A program made the translations under genes and the position numbers. The notes under the pieces were generated by a model. That model saw only the letters and a list, made by a program, of their open reading frames with translations, was not told where the DNA came from and did no database searches. Below are positions 1 to 9,318 of a stretch of 64,000 nucleotides of DNA, in pieces (within the stretch, counting starts at the first letter, position 1; every line of letters starts with the position of its first letter). Source of the DNA: Dysgonomonas sp. 521. Its GTDB lineage: Bacteria > Bacteroidota > Bacteroidia > Bacteroidales > Dysgonomonadaceae. The stretch is from positions 1-64,000 of the forward strand of contig NZ_QVMO01000002.1 in assembly GCF_010501055.1 (NCBI RefSeq), written 5' to 3'.

Positions 1-161
1 ACGTTTACAACATCTGTATAGTTAAGTTTTAGCTTAAGGGCTGCTTTGGTATCTTCGGGCATGCCTTTGGCGACATAGATTTCTCCGTTACGGCGAAAAC
101 CGCAAAGAATAGCCGTTGAAGCGTCTATGATAGCAAAAAGATACTCACTATTCGATATAAT
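1..161. repeat. 161-bp repeat shared with 56558-56718
   Basis: Bases 1-161 align without gaps to 56558-56718 with 7 mismatches; the first 95 bases are identical. Both copies lie in the same reading frame of two tail genes. The repeat begins exactly at the window edge, which suggests an assembly break or module exchange at this point. Confidence 0.95.
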
Positions 162-710
162 ACGTAAGCATTGTGAAGCCTGTAAATCTATATCTTCTTT
201 TTTTACATATTCCCCTAAGTATAACTCAGGGGTAGGGGCTGCTTGTCCTGTGCTAATCCATATTCCATCACTTTTGCATTCATACATGATTCCTGCTACA
301 TTAGCATTATCCCCAGCAACAGGAGATGGATGCGCTTCTATCAATGCCTCTTCTGTAGAAAAATATCCTTTATCGTGCTGTTTTGTGTCTTTATAATCTT
401 CAAATTCAGTTTTATCAAGTTTTCCCTCTTTTAAATCTTCTACTTCCGAATTGGTTGTGTTTAATGCAAATTGGTCGGCTTTGGTCGATTTTAATGTGTT
501 AATATCTTTTCGTACAATTTCTAATTCTTTGTTTTCGGCTTTACTTCTTAGCTTTTTATCAACCTCATCTTCTGTTATAAGATTGCCTAATGGATAAGCC
601 TTATCATTTCCGACACTATCATAGCCAATAGCATGAAATCCTTCTTTTTGTTCGGTAATTGTTATGTCTGTGATTTCCTTAAATTCCAGATTTTCAATAT
701 TTGTTACCAT
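1..710 (-). CDS. Phage tail adaptor/fibre protein, N-terminal 236 residues (cut by window edge)
   Basis: The frame opens with ATG at 708-710 and stays open to base 1, so the C-terminal part lies outside the window. It follows the tape measure and Dit-like genes, where siphophages put baseplate or fibre proteins. Residues from about 60 to 120 are charged and helix-like, followed by a GYFSTEEAL segment also seen as GYFSTLEKL in the 54781-57120 gene. The last 55 or so residues are nearly identical to residues 135-188 of that gene. Composition changes where the shared part begins, so the gene looks mosaic: a phage-specific N-terminus joined to an exchanged module. Its continuation may be the 56557-54781 sequence (CotH domain), because the frames match across that join. 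Function as receptor-binding or adaptor protein is inferred from position. Confidence 0.7.
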   Translation of the reverse strand, partial: MVTNIENLEFKEITDITITEQKEGFHAIGYDSVGNDKAYPLGNLITEDEVDKKLRSKAENKELEIVRKDINTLKSTKADQFALNTTNSEVEDLKEGKLDKTEFEDYKDTKQHDKGYFSTEEALIEAHPSPVAGDNANVAGIMYECKSDGIWISTGQAAPTPELYLGEYVKKEDIDLQASQCLRIISNSEYLFAIIDASTAILCGFRRNGEIYVAKGMPEDTKAALKLKLNYTDVVN

Positions 711-719
711 ATTATTATT

Positions 720-1223
720 CTATTTTGTTGTTAATATTTTACCTTGTAATGTGAGAACTTTGCCAAGGGATGATAATACATAAGCCGTAAGAAGGGTGCT
801 TTGCCTGTTGGCCGGATTGGGTTCATTCAACCGTACAGAAAATTTGCCTTCACGAAATCCGATTCCGGATGAAAGGCTTAAAAAACCATTCTCCGGCAGG
901 TAAACTCTATAAATTGTCGAAAGAGGAATTACCTTCAATTCAAATAATCCTTTTCTCATTTCGGCTATAAGAGAATGATATTTATTAAAATAATCTTGTT
1001 TTGAATCACAGGTTATACAAAACATAAGCTGTACATTCCGATCCGCTTGCTTTGGATTCGAGAAAAAGATTTGTTTTCCTGACTGACTACGTGAATTATT
1101 CTCTATATATGCTTTTTGTCCAGCAGGAAGAAGTAAATTATCATACGAATCATCAACCAGCATGGCCGACCATGTTAGCCAGGCATCTTTTCCGTTTATG
1201 TATAATAGATTGTCTTTTCTCAT
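720..1223 (-). CDS. Distal tail (Dit)-like protein
   Basis: A 167-residue protein placed immediately after the tape measure gene (2-nt gap) and before the adaptor/fibre gene, the usual place of the distal tail protein of siphophages. The sequence is beta-rich with no membrane segment. I do not see a diagnostic motif, so the assignment rests on position and size. It would form the ring joining tail tube to baseplate. It is co-transcribed leftward with the tail genes. Confidence 0.45.
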   Translation of the reverse strand: MRKDNLLYINGKDAWLTWSAMLVDDSYDNLLLPAGQKAYIENNSRSQSGKQIFFSNPKQADRNVQLMFCITCDSKQDYFNKYHSLIAEMRKGLFELKVIPLSTIYRVYLPENGFLSLSSGIGFREGKFSVRLNEPNPANRQSTLLTAYVLSSLGKVLTLQGKILTTK

Positions 1224-1225
1224 GA

Positions 1226-4200
1226 CTAATTAAGCTTTTTGTTTAGTTCACCCATCTTATCATTGATATCATACAACTGCTTGGTATTAGTGTTAATGTC
1301 TTTTAGTTCATAATAAGAATTAATAGCAATATTTCTGTTTTCCTCTATCATACGTTCTATTCGTAAAGAAGATTCATTTAAAGATAGCATCGGGACTGAC
1401 ATAGAACTAAAACTTAACTTATCGCTGACAGGTTGGTTCCATTGGGCTATATGTTTTACATTTTCATCTATGGATATTAAACTCATTTGCATAGCTGTGA
1501 AACGCCCTTCTAAAGCGTCTCCAGTATCTTGTGACATCGTTTCAAATCTTCCGGATGATGCTTGTTGAGATGTTGAATTGTCGTTTAAATCTAATCCTAA
1601 AGTATCTAAAGTAATTCCTAATTTATCACTAGCTTCCTTTATAACCTTATTGAATTCTTCACTCCAGTCTTTTACTGCATTTTTATCTATTTCATCAACA
1701 AGGAATATATCTGTGAGTTTATCATATAATGGTTCTAACGCACCTGCAAGAATCTTATATTTAAATGAAGACAATACAGCCTTTTTTAGCGTATCCTCCG
1801 TAAAGTCTCCCAATTCGGAAACCCCCATCATCATGCTTTCAATGGCCGACATAGCATCACCGAGAAATCCATCGAACGAATTACCTGTAGCAAACTCATC
1901 CATCTGCTGGCTTAATTCAACAATCTGTTCTCCTAATTGGAGAGTTTCGTCTTTTGCGCTGCTTAATTGTTCAGCCAAATCACCAACTCCTGAAACTCCT
2001 GCAGCAGAAAGTCTTCTTAAGGCTTCCGTAGTATCTATTGTGCCATTTTTCCAATCTTTAAGGACAGGGACTATAGTTTTGCCCCAATTCCCGATTTTTC
2101 CTGCAACACCGTCTGCAAAATCATTATATGCTCCATTCAGAATATCATTTGCTTTTTTATTCAGATTATCAAAATCTTTTTGTGCAGCTAATATATTTTC
2201 GTCCAGAACCTCCGATTGCCTGTTCAGAGCCTCCCATACCGTATAATCCGTATCAGAAATAAAACCTTTCTCAACCAGCCAATACAATGCTTCCAGATTA
2301 TCACGGAAGGCACGGGCATAATCTATTGAGCTTATCAGGTCGTAATTCTGCTGGCGCAGCGAAATATTATATTCTTGCTGCAGTTTTAGCAGTTCACGCT
2401 TGATTTGAGCTTCTTGTTCTCCCTTATTAAGTATTCCGGATATAAATCCTGAAACGATGCTTAGTCCTGCAGAAGCTGCCCCCAAATAGTCGCCAGAAGC
2501 AAATGAAGCTATACCTGATACAGCATCACTTAATATACTTAAATCAGTTCCAGTAATTTCACCTAAAGAATTTGCTACCTCAGAAACTATATCTGCTATT
2601 TCTCTTAATTTTTGACCCTCTGTTTTTTTTAATTCTTTATTTAAAATCTTTAATTGGATGTAAGCTTCCCTTAATTGTCTGGCTAATTCATCATTATTTG
2701 GGTCTTGGAATACCTGCTTTTCAAGATTATTAAATATCTTTTTTTGGTCAGATATTTGCTGTTTTAGGGATGCTGCCTGCTTATCTGATTCAAATACATA
2801 TCTATCATTTATTAAATCCTGCCATTTCTGATTGTACTGCGCTTCAAATTCAAGTTGTTTTTGAGTAGATTGAAGCCTTACTAGCCGAACTTCCTTATCC
2901 CTATTATTTGTCAATAACCTCTCGTCCTCAGAGCCTTTTTTAACAAGTTTTAATCGTTCGGTATAATGAGAATTTATATCAGCGATCTGTTGTTGTAACT
3001 GTGAGGCAAAGCGCAAACGTTCTTCCTGAATGAATGTATTATATTCTTTGGATATCTCATTGTTCGCGTTGGCATACGATTTTTTAGCAACATCTTTTAA
3101 TGCATTAACCTGCGTTGTTAGAGCTTCATTGCTAAGTTCAGATGGTAACTTAGATTTATCAAATGTAGCAAAATTAAAACCTTCACTTGATCCTGTTTCA
3201 CTCACATATATTTGTTTAGCTGTCTCCTGTTGTGCTTTGTATTTATTGGCTTCAAATTCAGCTATAGAAAGAAGCTCTTTTTTATGATTCAGTTCATTTT
3301 GCTTTCGCCGTTTATCGAAGCTGTCTTGCTCAACATCCAATTGCTTTTGTTCCAATTCTAAAGAAGTTTTTATTTGTTCATTGCTTAACTCTTTCTGTTT
3401 GTTTAATAGCCATTGTTGAGCCTCAATACGTTTTTTTGCGGCAGATTCCCCGGATCGTTGAGATTTACCAGAGAAATCCCAAATACCTAATTTTACCTTT
3501 GATGTATTTAGTTTATTTACCTGTTTTTTCCATTCTTTTGAGCCCTTTTCGGTTTCATCCATTAGCGCTAGAGCATCTTCTGCATCTTTTTTCTCTTTCT
3601 CCCAAAAAGATTTATTTTTTGTAACAGGTTTATTCGAAAGTTTATTTTTTGTATCTTCAATTTTAAATAAAATGTCACCCAACTGATTGTTCAGAGTCAC
3701 AAATAACGGATTGAATTTATTCCATTCATCTTTAACACTACTTATTTGTGGTATCTGCTTTTCAATTAATGATTTTTGATCCTCTAGTTTTTTTAATTGC
3801 TCTTCAAGTACTTTTTTTCGCTCGTATTCTGGCAAAGACATAAGTTCAGCTTCTTTTCTGGCTTCTTCTCTTTTGTCTTTTTCATCTTTCAATAATTTTA
3901 ATGTATTTCTTAACGTATTTCTTACATATTCGGCTGATGCACCTTCAATCTCAAGTTCTTTGCTTATTTCTTTTAAGACAGCTACACTTTCGTTTACTCC
4001 CTTTAATCCTGTTCCGCTACTCGTGCTAAGTTTATCCAGTATTTGAGTATATTTGGTTATAGTTTCATTTATAACATCCCCTGATAGCTCAAAAGCAGAT
4101 TGATCTATTATCTGTTGCTGTTCTTTTAAAGACAGATTCTTAAATTCTGAAAAAGATTTATTCCCTAAATATTTTTGATGTTCTTTTTGTAATTCTTTAT

Positions 4201-5536
4201 AAGCGAGTATTTGTTCATGTATAGATTTAGTTTCTGAATTTATAATATTGATTAGTTCAGAAGATTTACTTCCAAGTTCATCTTTTTTTGATTTAGCTTC
4301 GTTTACTATTTTGTTTAGATTATTTTGAGCACTTTCCTGAGCTGTAGTTGCATCATTAAGTGCCCATACAGTAACAACTAATCCAGTTATAGCCGTAGCC
4401 ATTAATACATACGGATTTATTGACATTGTCGCAGTAACAGCTTGCCATATTTTTTGCACTCTGGCAAGTACAGCCCCTAATTGGAATTGTGTTGTAGCTA
4501 ATGACTGAGTAGCTATTGCATTTACGATTAATGCTGTACGATATATTCCATAAGTGGCAACTAATCCGACTAATATTTTACCAACTTTCTCATAGTTTTC
4601 AACAAGAGTATTTATGCCATCTATAGATTTGTAAATAATACCTTCGCTATCTTTCCCTATCTGATTAAATATAGAATCTATATTATCTTTTAAAGCTTCC
4701 AATCGACCCCCGATAGATGCAGATTGCTGCTCCATCAATCCTCCATATAAGCCGCCCTGAGCTGTCATGTTTTTGAAAGCCTGCTCAATCTCCTTGAATC
4801 CTACCTTACCGGCAGATACAAAATCATTTACTTTATCTTTCGAAGTACTGAGAACTTTTGCCAATTCATCATAAATAGGAATACCGCGCCCGGCAAACTG
4901 GCGGATATCCATTAAATAAGCGCGCCCCTGCGTTCTTAGTGTTCCATACAAGTAAACAAGATCATTTAATTGTTGACCTGTACCGGCTGCCACATCTCCG
5001 AGCATAGTCATCTCTTTAATGACAGTTTCAGCCGTTGAGCCGTAAGCAAGAAGCTGTTTTGCTCCTGATGCTGCCGATTGCAATCCGAATGGAGTCTCAG
5101 CGGCAAACTTAGTAAGGTCTTTCATCAAGACGGCTGCTTTCTCTTCGCTTTTCAGCATGGTGCCGAAAGCAATCTCCAGTTGTTGAAACTGATTACGAAC
5201 ATTGATGATTTCCGATCCTAAATCTTTTATCTTATCCAGCCCGAAGGTAATACCGGCTAAAGCAGCACCTTTTTTAATATAATTCAATAAACTATTGGAG
5301 GCGTTATCGGTAGCTTTCGATGCCCTGTTTTGCTGCGACACATATTGCTGTATTTCAGTCGTTAACTTGTTGTATCTGATGGTTGATTGCTGCAATTCAT
5401 TATTAAGCCTATCATATAGTCTAGTATTATCTTGCCTTCTCATACCTTGCAAGGTTGCCTTTAGCTCCTCCATCCTCTTCCTAAGGTTAATAACCTCTTG
5501 GGCGTTAGCCTTTATATTGATTGCCGATACTGCCAT
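1226..5536 (-). CDS. Tape measure protein
   Basis: At 1436 residues this is the longest gene in the window. It starts with a coiled-coil stretch (residues 5-75) and then a typical tape-measure N-terminal domain, including TPFGLQSAASGAKQLLAYG near 145-165 and a DIRQFAGRGIPIYDEL segment near 210-225. Two hydrophobic helices follow around residues 320-400, then long charged coiled coils (400-960) and a glycine/alanine-rich stretch near 1000. The product sets tail length and is probably ejected with DNA. A tail of very roughly 200 nm would follow from the usual 0.15 nm per residue, which is only an estimate. Confidence 0.92.
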   Translation of the reverse strand: MAVSAINIKANAQEVINLRKRMEELKATLQGMRRQDNTRLYDRLNNELQQSTIRYNKLTTEIQQYVSQQNRASKATDNASNSLLNYIKKGAALAGITFGLDKIKDLGSEIINVRNQFQQLEIAFGTMLKSEEKAAVLMKDLTKFAAETPFGLQSAASGAKQLLAYGSTAETVIKEMTMLGDVAAGTGQQLNDLVYLYGTLRTQGRAYLMDIRQFAGRGIPIYDELAKVLSTSKDKVNDFVSAGKVGFKEIEQAFKNMTAQGGLYGGLMEQQSASIGGRLEALKDNIDSIFNQIGKDSEGIIYKSIDGINTLVENYEKVGKILVGLVATYGIYRTALIVNAIATQSLATTQFQLGAVLARVQKIWQAVTATMSINPYVLMATAITGLVVTVWALNDATTAQESAQNNLNKIVNEAKSKKDELGSKSSELINIINSETKSIHEQILAYKELQKEHQKYLGNKSFSEFKNLSLKEQQQIIDQSAFELSGDVINETITKYTQILDKLSTSSGTGLKGVNESVAVLKEISKELEIEGASAEYVRNTLRNTLKLLKDEKDKREEARKEAELMSLPEYERKKVLEEQLKKLEDQKSLIEKQIPQISSVKDEWNKFNPLFVTLNNQLGDILFKIEDTKNKLSNKPVTKNKSFWEKEKKDAEDALALMDETEKGSKEWKKQVNKLNTSKVKLGIWDFSGKSQRSGESAAKKRIEAQQWLLNKQKELSNEQIKTSLELEQKQLDVEQDSFDKRRKQNELNHKKELLSIAEFEANKYKAQQETAKQIYVSETGSSEGFNFATFDKSKLPSELSNEALTTQVNALKDVAKKSYANANNEISKEYNTFIQEERLRFASQLQQQIADINSHYTERLKLVKKGSEDERLLTNNRDKEVRLVRLQSTQKQLEFEAQYNQKWQDLINDRYVFESDKQAASLKQQISDQKKIFNNLEKQVFQDPNNDELARQLREAYIQLKILNKELKKTEGQKLREIADIVSEVANSLGEITGTDLSILSDAVSGIASFASGDYLGAASAGLSIVSGFISGILNKGEQEAQIKRELLKLQQEYNISLRQQNYDLISSIDYARAFRDNLEALYWLVEKGFISDTDYTVWEALNRQSEVLDENILAAQKDFDNLNKKANDILNGAYNDFADGVAGKIGNWGKTIVPVLKDWKNGTIDTTEALRRLSAAGVSGVGDLAEQLSSAKDETLQLGEQIVELSQQMDEFATGNSFDGFLGDAMSAIESMMMGVSELGDFTEDTLKKAVLSSFKYKILAGALEPLYDKLTDIFLVDEIDKNAVKDWSEEFNKVIKEASDKLGITLDTLGLDLNDNSTSQQASSGRFETMSQDTGDALEGRFTAMQMSLISIDENVKHIAQWNQPVSDKLSFSSMSVPMLSLNESSLRIERMIEENRNIAINSYYELKDINTNTKQLYDINDKMGELNKKLN

Positions 5537-5539
5537 ATT

Positions 5540-5920
5540 TTATATTTTTCTTGCTTCTGATTCTGCCTTCAAAAACCCACTACTAACCACGTCGTAACCT
5601 TTTCCCTCTACATAGGTGCAATACTCCATTCCGTTACCACACACAAGCTCTAATCCTATTCCAGTGATATAGTTATCTAAGAATTCGCCAGTTATAGACG
5701 ATCCGATGCTTTGGAATAATACTCTTCCATCTTTATAAAGCCTGTAAGAATTAGCATTTCGTAGATTCCCTGTATGATCATCATAGCTTCCTTTTTGTCT
5801 GGCTGTGGCGACATATTGCTCACCTATGCGTTGCAAACGAAATATAAAACGCTGTTCATAAGCTTCTATTTCTTTTAGGGTATCATCTAATCCGTTTAGG
5901 TCTATATCAATGTTTATCAT
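5540..5920 (-). CDS. Minor tail or tail-completion protein (HK97 gp10-like placement)
   Basis: A 126-residue protein between the chaperones and the tape measure gene. It opens with a helical segment and has a motif like GNLRNANSYRLY around residue 50, which resembles the TGxLRxS segment of HK97 gp10-type proteins; this is weak evidence. Its start overlaps the preceding frame by 4 bases, so translation is coupled. The location after the chaperones is unusual for a gp10-type protein, so the function is open. Confidence 0.4.
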   Translation of the reverse strand: MINIDIDLNGLDDTLKEIEAYEQRFIFRLQRIGEQYVATARQKGSYDDHTGNLRNANSYRLYKDGRVLFQSIGSSITGEFLDNYITGIGLELVCGNGMEYCTYVEGKGYDVVSSGFLKAESEARKI

Positions 5921-6096
5921 CCTTTTATTCTGTTTCCCGCAATTTCCCTACTGCTCGATTGCCTTATTATATCTCCTGTAGACTCTCTTTGCTTATCTGC
6001 TTGCATCATTACCAAATTTCGATAGGGTATCAATTCAAAAACTTCCTTGTATGACAGATGAAGACTATCCATAAAAGAGGATATCTGGCCGAACAT
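5917..6096 (-). CDS. Tail assembly chaperone, second frame (T-like part)
   Basis: A 59-residue frame starting at ATG 6096, 14 nt after the stop of the upstream chaperone frame. The same frame is open further upstream to about 6150, overlapping the first gene in the -1 frame by about 40 bases. This layout is that of the G/GT pair of tail chaperones ahead of a tape measure gene, where the second frame is made as a frameshift extension. The overlap contains an A5 run (6131-6135), but no perfect X XXY YYZ heptamer, so independent initiation is equally possible. Confidence 0.5.
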   Translation of the reverse strand: MFGQISSFMDSLHLSYKEVFELIPYRNLVMMQADKQRESTGDIIRQSSSREIAGNRIKG

Positions 6097-6110
6097 CGTA
6101 TCACCCCCTA

Positions 6111-6527
6111 TTATTTGGGTCTTGCTATTATTTTTGCTGCGCTCAAGCACCCTTGCGCACTTCGAAAAACCTTTTCCTTGTCTATCAGGCTTAAAATGGT
6201 GTCAACCGCAAAGTCTAATTCCTCTTGTGTTACGCTTGGCTCATTATTTACCCATTCGTTATAAATTTTATCAGAATAAATAGTGTCTCCAGCAATAAAC
6301 TTGCTGATACCTTTAAGTTGACGTTTTGCATTTTCAGGAATTTGGATAGCTAATGATAAGTTAGTTTGTTCTTTGAGATTCAAATCTATCTTAGCCCATT
6401 CATTCAGGCCTAAACACATTATTTTTATTGTTGGGGGCTTAATCTCATACGCTTTGCCACAGATGAATATAGTTTTTGAATCTAACCCGAGGAGAGCTTC
6501 AGATACTAATTGAGCCGCTTCGTTCAT
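6111..6527 (-). CDS. Tail assembly chaperone, first frame (G-like)
   Basis: A 138-residue soluble helical protein between the major tail gene and the tape measure module, as expected for the chaperone that coats the tape measure during assembly. I chose the ATG at 6527 (MNEAAQL) because the upstream in-frame ATG at 6560 lies within the terminator hairpin of the preceding gene. It ends in a lysine-rich tail that overlaps the next frame. Confidence 0.6.
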   Translation of the reverse strand: MNEAAQLVSEALLGLDSKTIFICGKAYEIKPPTIKIMCLGLNEWAKIDLNLKEQTNLSLAIQIPENAKRQLKGISKFIAGDTIYSDKIYNEWVNNEPSVTQEELDFAVDTILSLIDKEKVFRSAQGCLSAAKIIARPK

Positions 6528-6539
6528 ATTCTTAAATAA

Positions 6540-6573
6540 AAAATGGCAGGCAGAAAACACCGCCTGCCATTTT
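6540..6573 (-). terminator. Rho-independent terminator after major tail gene
   Basis: A perfect 12-bp stem (6540-6551 with 6562-6573, core TGGCAGGC/GCCTGCCA) with a 10-nt loop is followed on the minus strand by a T-rich run. It sits between the major tail gene and the chaperone, where strong attenuation of late transcription is common because much more tail tube protein than chaperone is needed. Confidence 0.9.
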
Positions 6574-6595
6574 AGTTATACATCGTTATTTCTTG

Positions 6596-7168
6596 TTATG
6601 GATTAGCAGCAGCGTCAACAGCAGATTTCATTACCCACGCCTCAGATTCAATGGCTATATCTGGCTCCAGAGCTGTAGCTTGAACTGAAATTGCAACGGC
6701 GTCATCAGTGGTAACACCTCCTGCAACTATATCTGCTTTCGGATAAACAATATAGCATCCATCTTCTGTTAATGCGACCAGAGTTAAACTTAATGGCGTA
6801 TACTGATCCGGAGCTGAATATTTTGTATCACTTGCTCCCCCACCTTCTAAAGCCGCTTTTGTTTCAAAATCGTATTTGCCGATAGAGAATGTTATTACAG
6901 AATCTCCCGGATCATCTGTTGATCCTCGATAATTCTTACCTGTAAGCTTATTTTTATAATAAGACTTTGATGGTAGAGATTTCTCATAATTCCAATTATT
7001 TTCGTGAACATTCTTAACTTGTTTTGTTGTATCCAAAGCAAGGAAAGCTTTTAGTTCGGATGGTGATAATCCCGTGGTAGTATCACCATCTACATATGGA
7101 GTAGCTACAGTTGATAATGCAAGACCATAGTATATTTTCTTTACTCCTATTCCTGAAATTTCTGGCAT
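6596..7168 (-). CDS. Major tail (tube) protein
   Basis: A 190-residue protein between the head-tail joining genes and the tail chaperones, followed at once by a strong terminator. This is the canonical position and regulation of the major tail tube gene of siphophages. The sequence is beta-rich with acidic and small residues and no membrane segment, consistent with a tube-forming fold. Assigned from position, size and terminator rather than from a motif. Confidence 0.75.
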   Translation of the reverse strand: MPEISGIGVKKIYYGLALSTVATPYVDGDTTTGLSPSELKAFLALDTTKQVKNVHENNWNYEKSLPSKSYYKNKLTGKNYRGSTDDPGDSVITFSIGKYDFETKAALEGGGASDTKYSAPDQYTPLSLTLVALTEDGCYIVYPKADIVAGGVTTDDAVAISVQATALEPDIAIESEAWVMKSAVDAAANP

Positions 7169-7172
7169 AATT

Positions 7173-7595
7173 TTATAATTTAAAATTTTGATTTGTTACT
7201 TTTAATCTCACATTCAGAAAGTCACTCCATGTTTCGGAATCATCTTCCTGAACGATATCTTCTAATTTGTAATAGAGTGTTTGACCTTCGATCTCTATGA
7301 ATGTTCTTTTGTAGAATAATTCAGTACATACCCTTTCTAGTTCTGTCAATCGTGATGTATTGGGATATAATTCTGTGCCTGCTTTTATTTTAGGCACATA
7401 AACGCATATTCTTGCATATGTTCCCTGCCAATCGCTATTATCAGTAGCATTAACAACAACTACAATCCTCTCCTTTACCGTTTGTTCGGTAACGGCTTTG
7501 TGCCTATCCTTTGATATTTCAGGGAACGCTCCCAAAATGTAATGAGCTTTAACCGCTTTGTACAGGATGGTTTTTATATCGTTGGTTGCTATCAT
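7173..7595 (-). CDS. Tail completion / tail terminator protein
   Basis: A 140-residue protein directly upstream of the major tail gene, overlapping the preceding gene by 4 bases. Size and place fit the tail terminator (gpU-like) or the similar completion protein that caps the tube for head joining. The N-terminal helix (NDIKTILYKAVKAH) followed by beta strands is compatible with that fold. No catalytic motif is visible. Confidence 0.55.
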   Translation of the reverse strand: MIATNDIKTILYKAVKAHYILGAFPEISKDRHKAVTEQTVKERIVVVVNATDNSDWQGTYARICVYVPKIKAGTELYPNTSRLTELERVCTELFYKRTFIEIEGQTLYYKLEDIVQEDDSETWSDFLNVRLKVTNQNFKL

Positions 7596-7921
7596 AGAAG
7601 AATTTGAGTATAATTATTGCCCATATTACTTGTATGCTTGATGTCTACGATTGAGCCTATACCCCTAACGCTGTCATCTTTCTTTTCTCTAGCTTCTACT
7701 TTATCCCCTAATTTCAAAGAATCATTTCTGTCAAGATTGATCTTCTTTGTGGCTTTTACGCCAACTCCGGCTAATCCGGCCTGTTCCTTAATCGAAATAT
7801 CATGTAAAAAGCAATCACACAGATATTCGGTTGAAGGCTCAGATGTATGCCAGTTGCCATCATCATCCTGATAAGATTCTCCTTCCTTATGGATATATAG
7901 TTTATGAGGCTTGAAATACAC
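7592..7921 (-). CDS. Head closure (head-tail joining) protein, GTG start
   Basis: A 109-residue beta-rich protein in the connector block. Its start is a GTG at 7919-7921 that overlaps the TAG stop of the preceding gene, so coupled translation is likely. It resembles head closure proteins in size and in its run of short beta strands containing LGDKVEAREK. It would plug the connector after DNA packaging. The assignment is by context. Confidence 0.55.
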   Translation of the reverse strand: MYFKPHKLYIHKEGESYQDDDGNWHTSEPSTEYLCDCFLHDISIKEQAGLAGVGVKATKKINLDRNDSLKLGDKVEAREKKDDSVRGIGSIVDIKHTSNMGNNYTQILL

Positions 7922-8235
7922 TATAGAAAGGTTACAGTCGGTTTTTGATTCAATTCGTCTTTTATACCAAGTTGCTTACATAACCAAGCGTAATATTGAA
8001 GTATGTCTTTAGTATCATATGATACAGAAAATCCACTTTCAGATATTGATTTTGCTCTAAGAAGTAATTGAGGGATAATAAACCGAACCATTGACAGGTA
8101 AACAGATTTCCTGTTATCATTGGTCAGTTCAGAATCAACATCAACACCAGACAGAGCAACATCAGCAATATCAGCTTCGGAGAAATTTACTCCGAAAGGC
8201 TGAAATTTGCTTGTTATGTAATCTTTTACTGTCAT
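7921..8235 (-). CDS. Head-tail connector protein (HK97 gp6-like)
   Basis: A 104-residue, largely helical protein (MTVKDYITSKFQPFG start) lying right after the capsid gene and overlapping it by 4 bases. Small helical adaptor proteins of the gp6/gp15 class sit here and attach under the portal ring. Ends with a genuine TAG stop, which argues against TAG reassignment in this phage. Confidence 0.6.
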   Translation of the reverse strand: MTVKDYITSKFQPFGVNFSEADIADVALSGVDVDSELTNDNRKSVYLSMVRFIIPQLLLRAKSISESGFSVSYDTKDILQYYAWLCKQLGIKDELNQKPTVTFL

Positions 8236-9308
8236 GAGAAGTTTGCAAGGTCAATGTTCACCATCTTATGAGGAGCTGCGATGTTTGGAATCCATTCAGC
8301 ACCGTACTCCATGAAACGACCTTCATCGGTTCTTACTTGAGATATATACATACCGCCTTCCGAACGTGTATAGGTTTTACCCGGTACAGGATCGCTCGCC
8401 TCATAAGGTTCGTGCCACATCATCTTGCCGATCTTGTCGGCTTGTAAAAGAGTTATGCGTTTATCCGCAAATGTCGATACAGTTGTACCATCTGTTTTTG
8501 CGACATATTCTTCTACTATTCGGACAGGAGGCAATCCAATTCCTGTGAACAACTGGTTAGCCATAGCATCAGTCATAAGACCGCCTGATTGTGCCAATTC
8601 AGCACTACCGAATATCATTTTGTAGTTAGTACCAAATTCGGATGCTCCGATGATATATTTATTAAAAGTTGAACGCGACATCTCAATTACAGAGAAAGCT
8701 CCGATAGTTGCGCGGAGGGATTCTATCAATTCTTTCAAGAATGAAATGAATTTAGCTTGCTCACCTACTTCCGGAGTTATAAACTTCATTGGAAGCTCGA
8801 TATCCAACAATTCAATGCCTTGTGGGTTATCAGCAAGTTTTACTTCTGCTTTGCCTGTTGAACGCAAAGAACCTACAACAATATCCATACGTTTATGAGG
8901 CGCAAGAAGAACTTGTCTCAAATCGTCTGTGATATAGTCTATAATGGCGTTCATAGCATCAATTTGGTCGGCTGTTTTTGCTTGATTGTATTTATCAATC
9001 AAAGATTTCAACTGATCCAAACGGTCGTTATCCATCTGATAGCGGTCACCCAAATAAGCAACCTCTCCGTAACCTTGCCCTAAAGCGCGGCGTTCGCGAA
9101 GTGGTTTGTTTGAGTTTCGGTCAATGATCGAACCGGCTGTAACACCTGTCACAGTACCAAGATAAGTCTTGAATGTACGCGACATTGTTTGTTCGAAGTC
9201 AAGATAACGCTTCCAATAGATGGTATCTAATCTTGTTTGCATTACCCTGTCAATTATCGCTTTAACGATATTAGGATCGTTGAATAATTTATCTAATGTC
9301 AATTGCAT
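8232..9308 (-). CDS. Major capsid protein (lambda gpE-like family)
   Basis: A 358-residue protein with the pattern of the phage major capsid protein E family. The N-terminal part has KRYLDFEQTMSRTFKTYLG, then a region rich in arginine (NSNKPLRERRALG, the E-loop area), helix-rich middle parts, and a C-terminus ending in AAPHKMVNIDL. It follows a decoration-like protein and a scaffold, the same order as in lambda-type head operons. Builds the icosahedral shell with an HK97 fold. Confidence 0.8.
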   Translation of the reverse strand: MQLTLDKLFNDPNIVKAIIDRVMQTRLDTIYWKRYLDFEQTMSRTFKTYLGTVTGVTAGSIIDRNSNKPLRERRALGQGYGEVAYLGDRYQMDNDRLDQLKSLIDKYNQAKTADQIDAMNAIIDYITDDLRQVLLAPHKRMDIVVGSLRSTGKAEVKLADNPQGIELLDIELPMKFITPEVGEQAKFISFLKELIESLRATIGAFSVIEMSRSTFNKYIIGASEFGTNYKMIFGSAELAQSGGLMTDAMANQLFTGIGLPPVRIVEEYVAKTDGTTVSTFADKRITLLQADKIGKMMWHEPYEASDPVPGKTYTRSEGGMYISQVRTDEGRFMEYGAEWIPNIAAPHKMVNIDLANFS

Positions 9309-9318
9309 AGCTTATAAT

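Noticed and set aside
1578..2246. Plus-strand open frame of 222 codons inside the tape measure gene
   Set aside because: It lies opposite the tape measure protein, whose domains are recognisable, and its own content is low-complexity serine/leucine-rich with no motif. It is a shadow.
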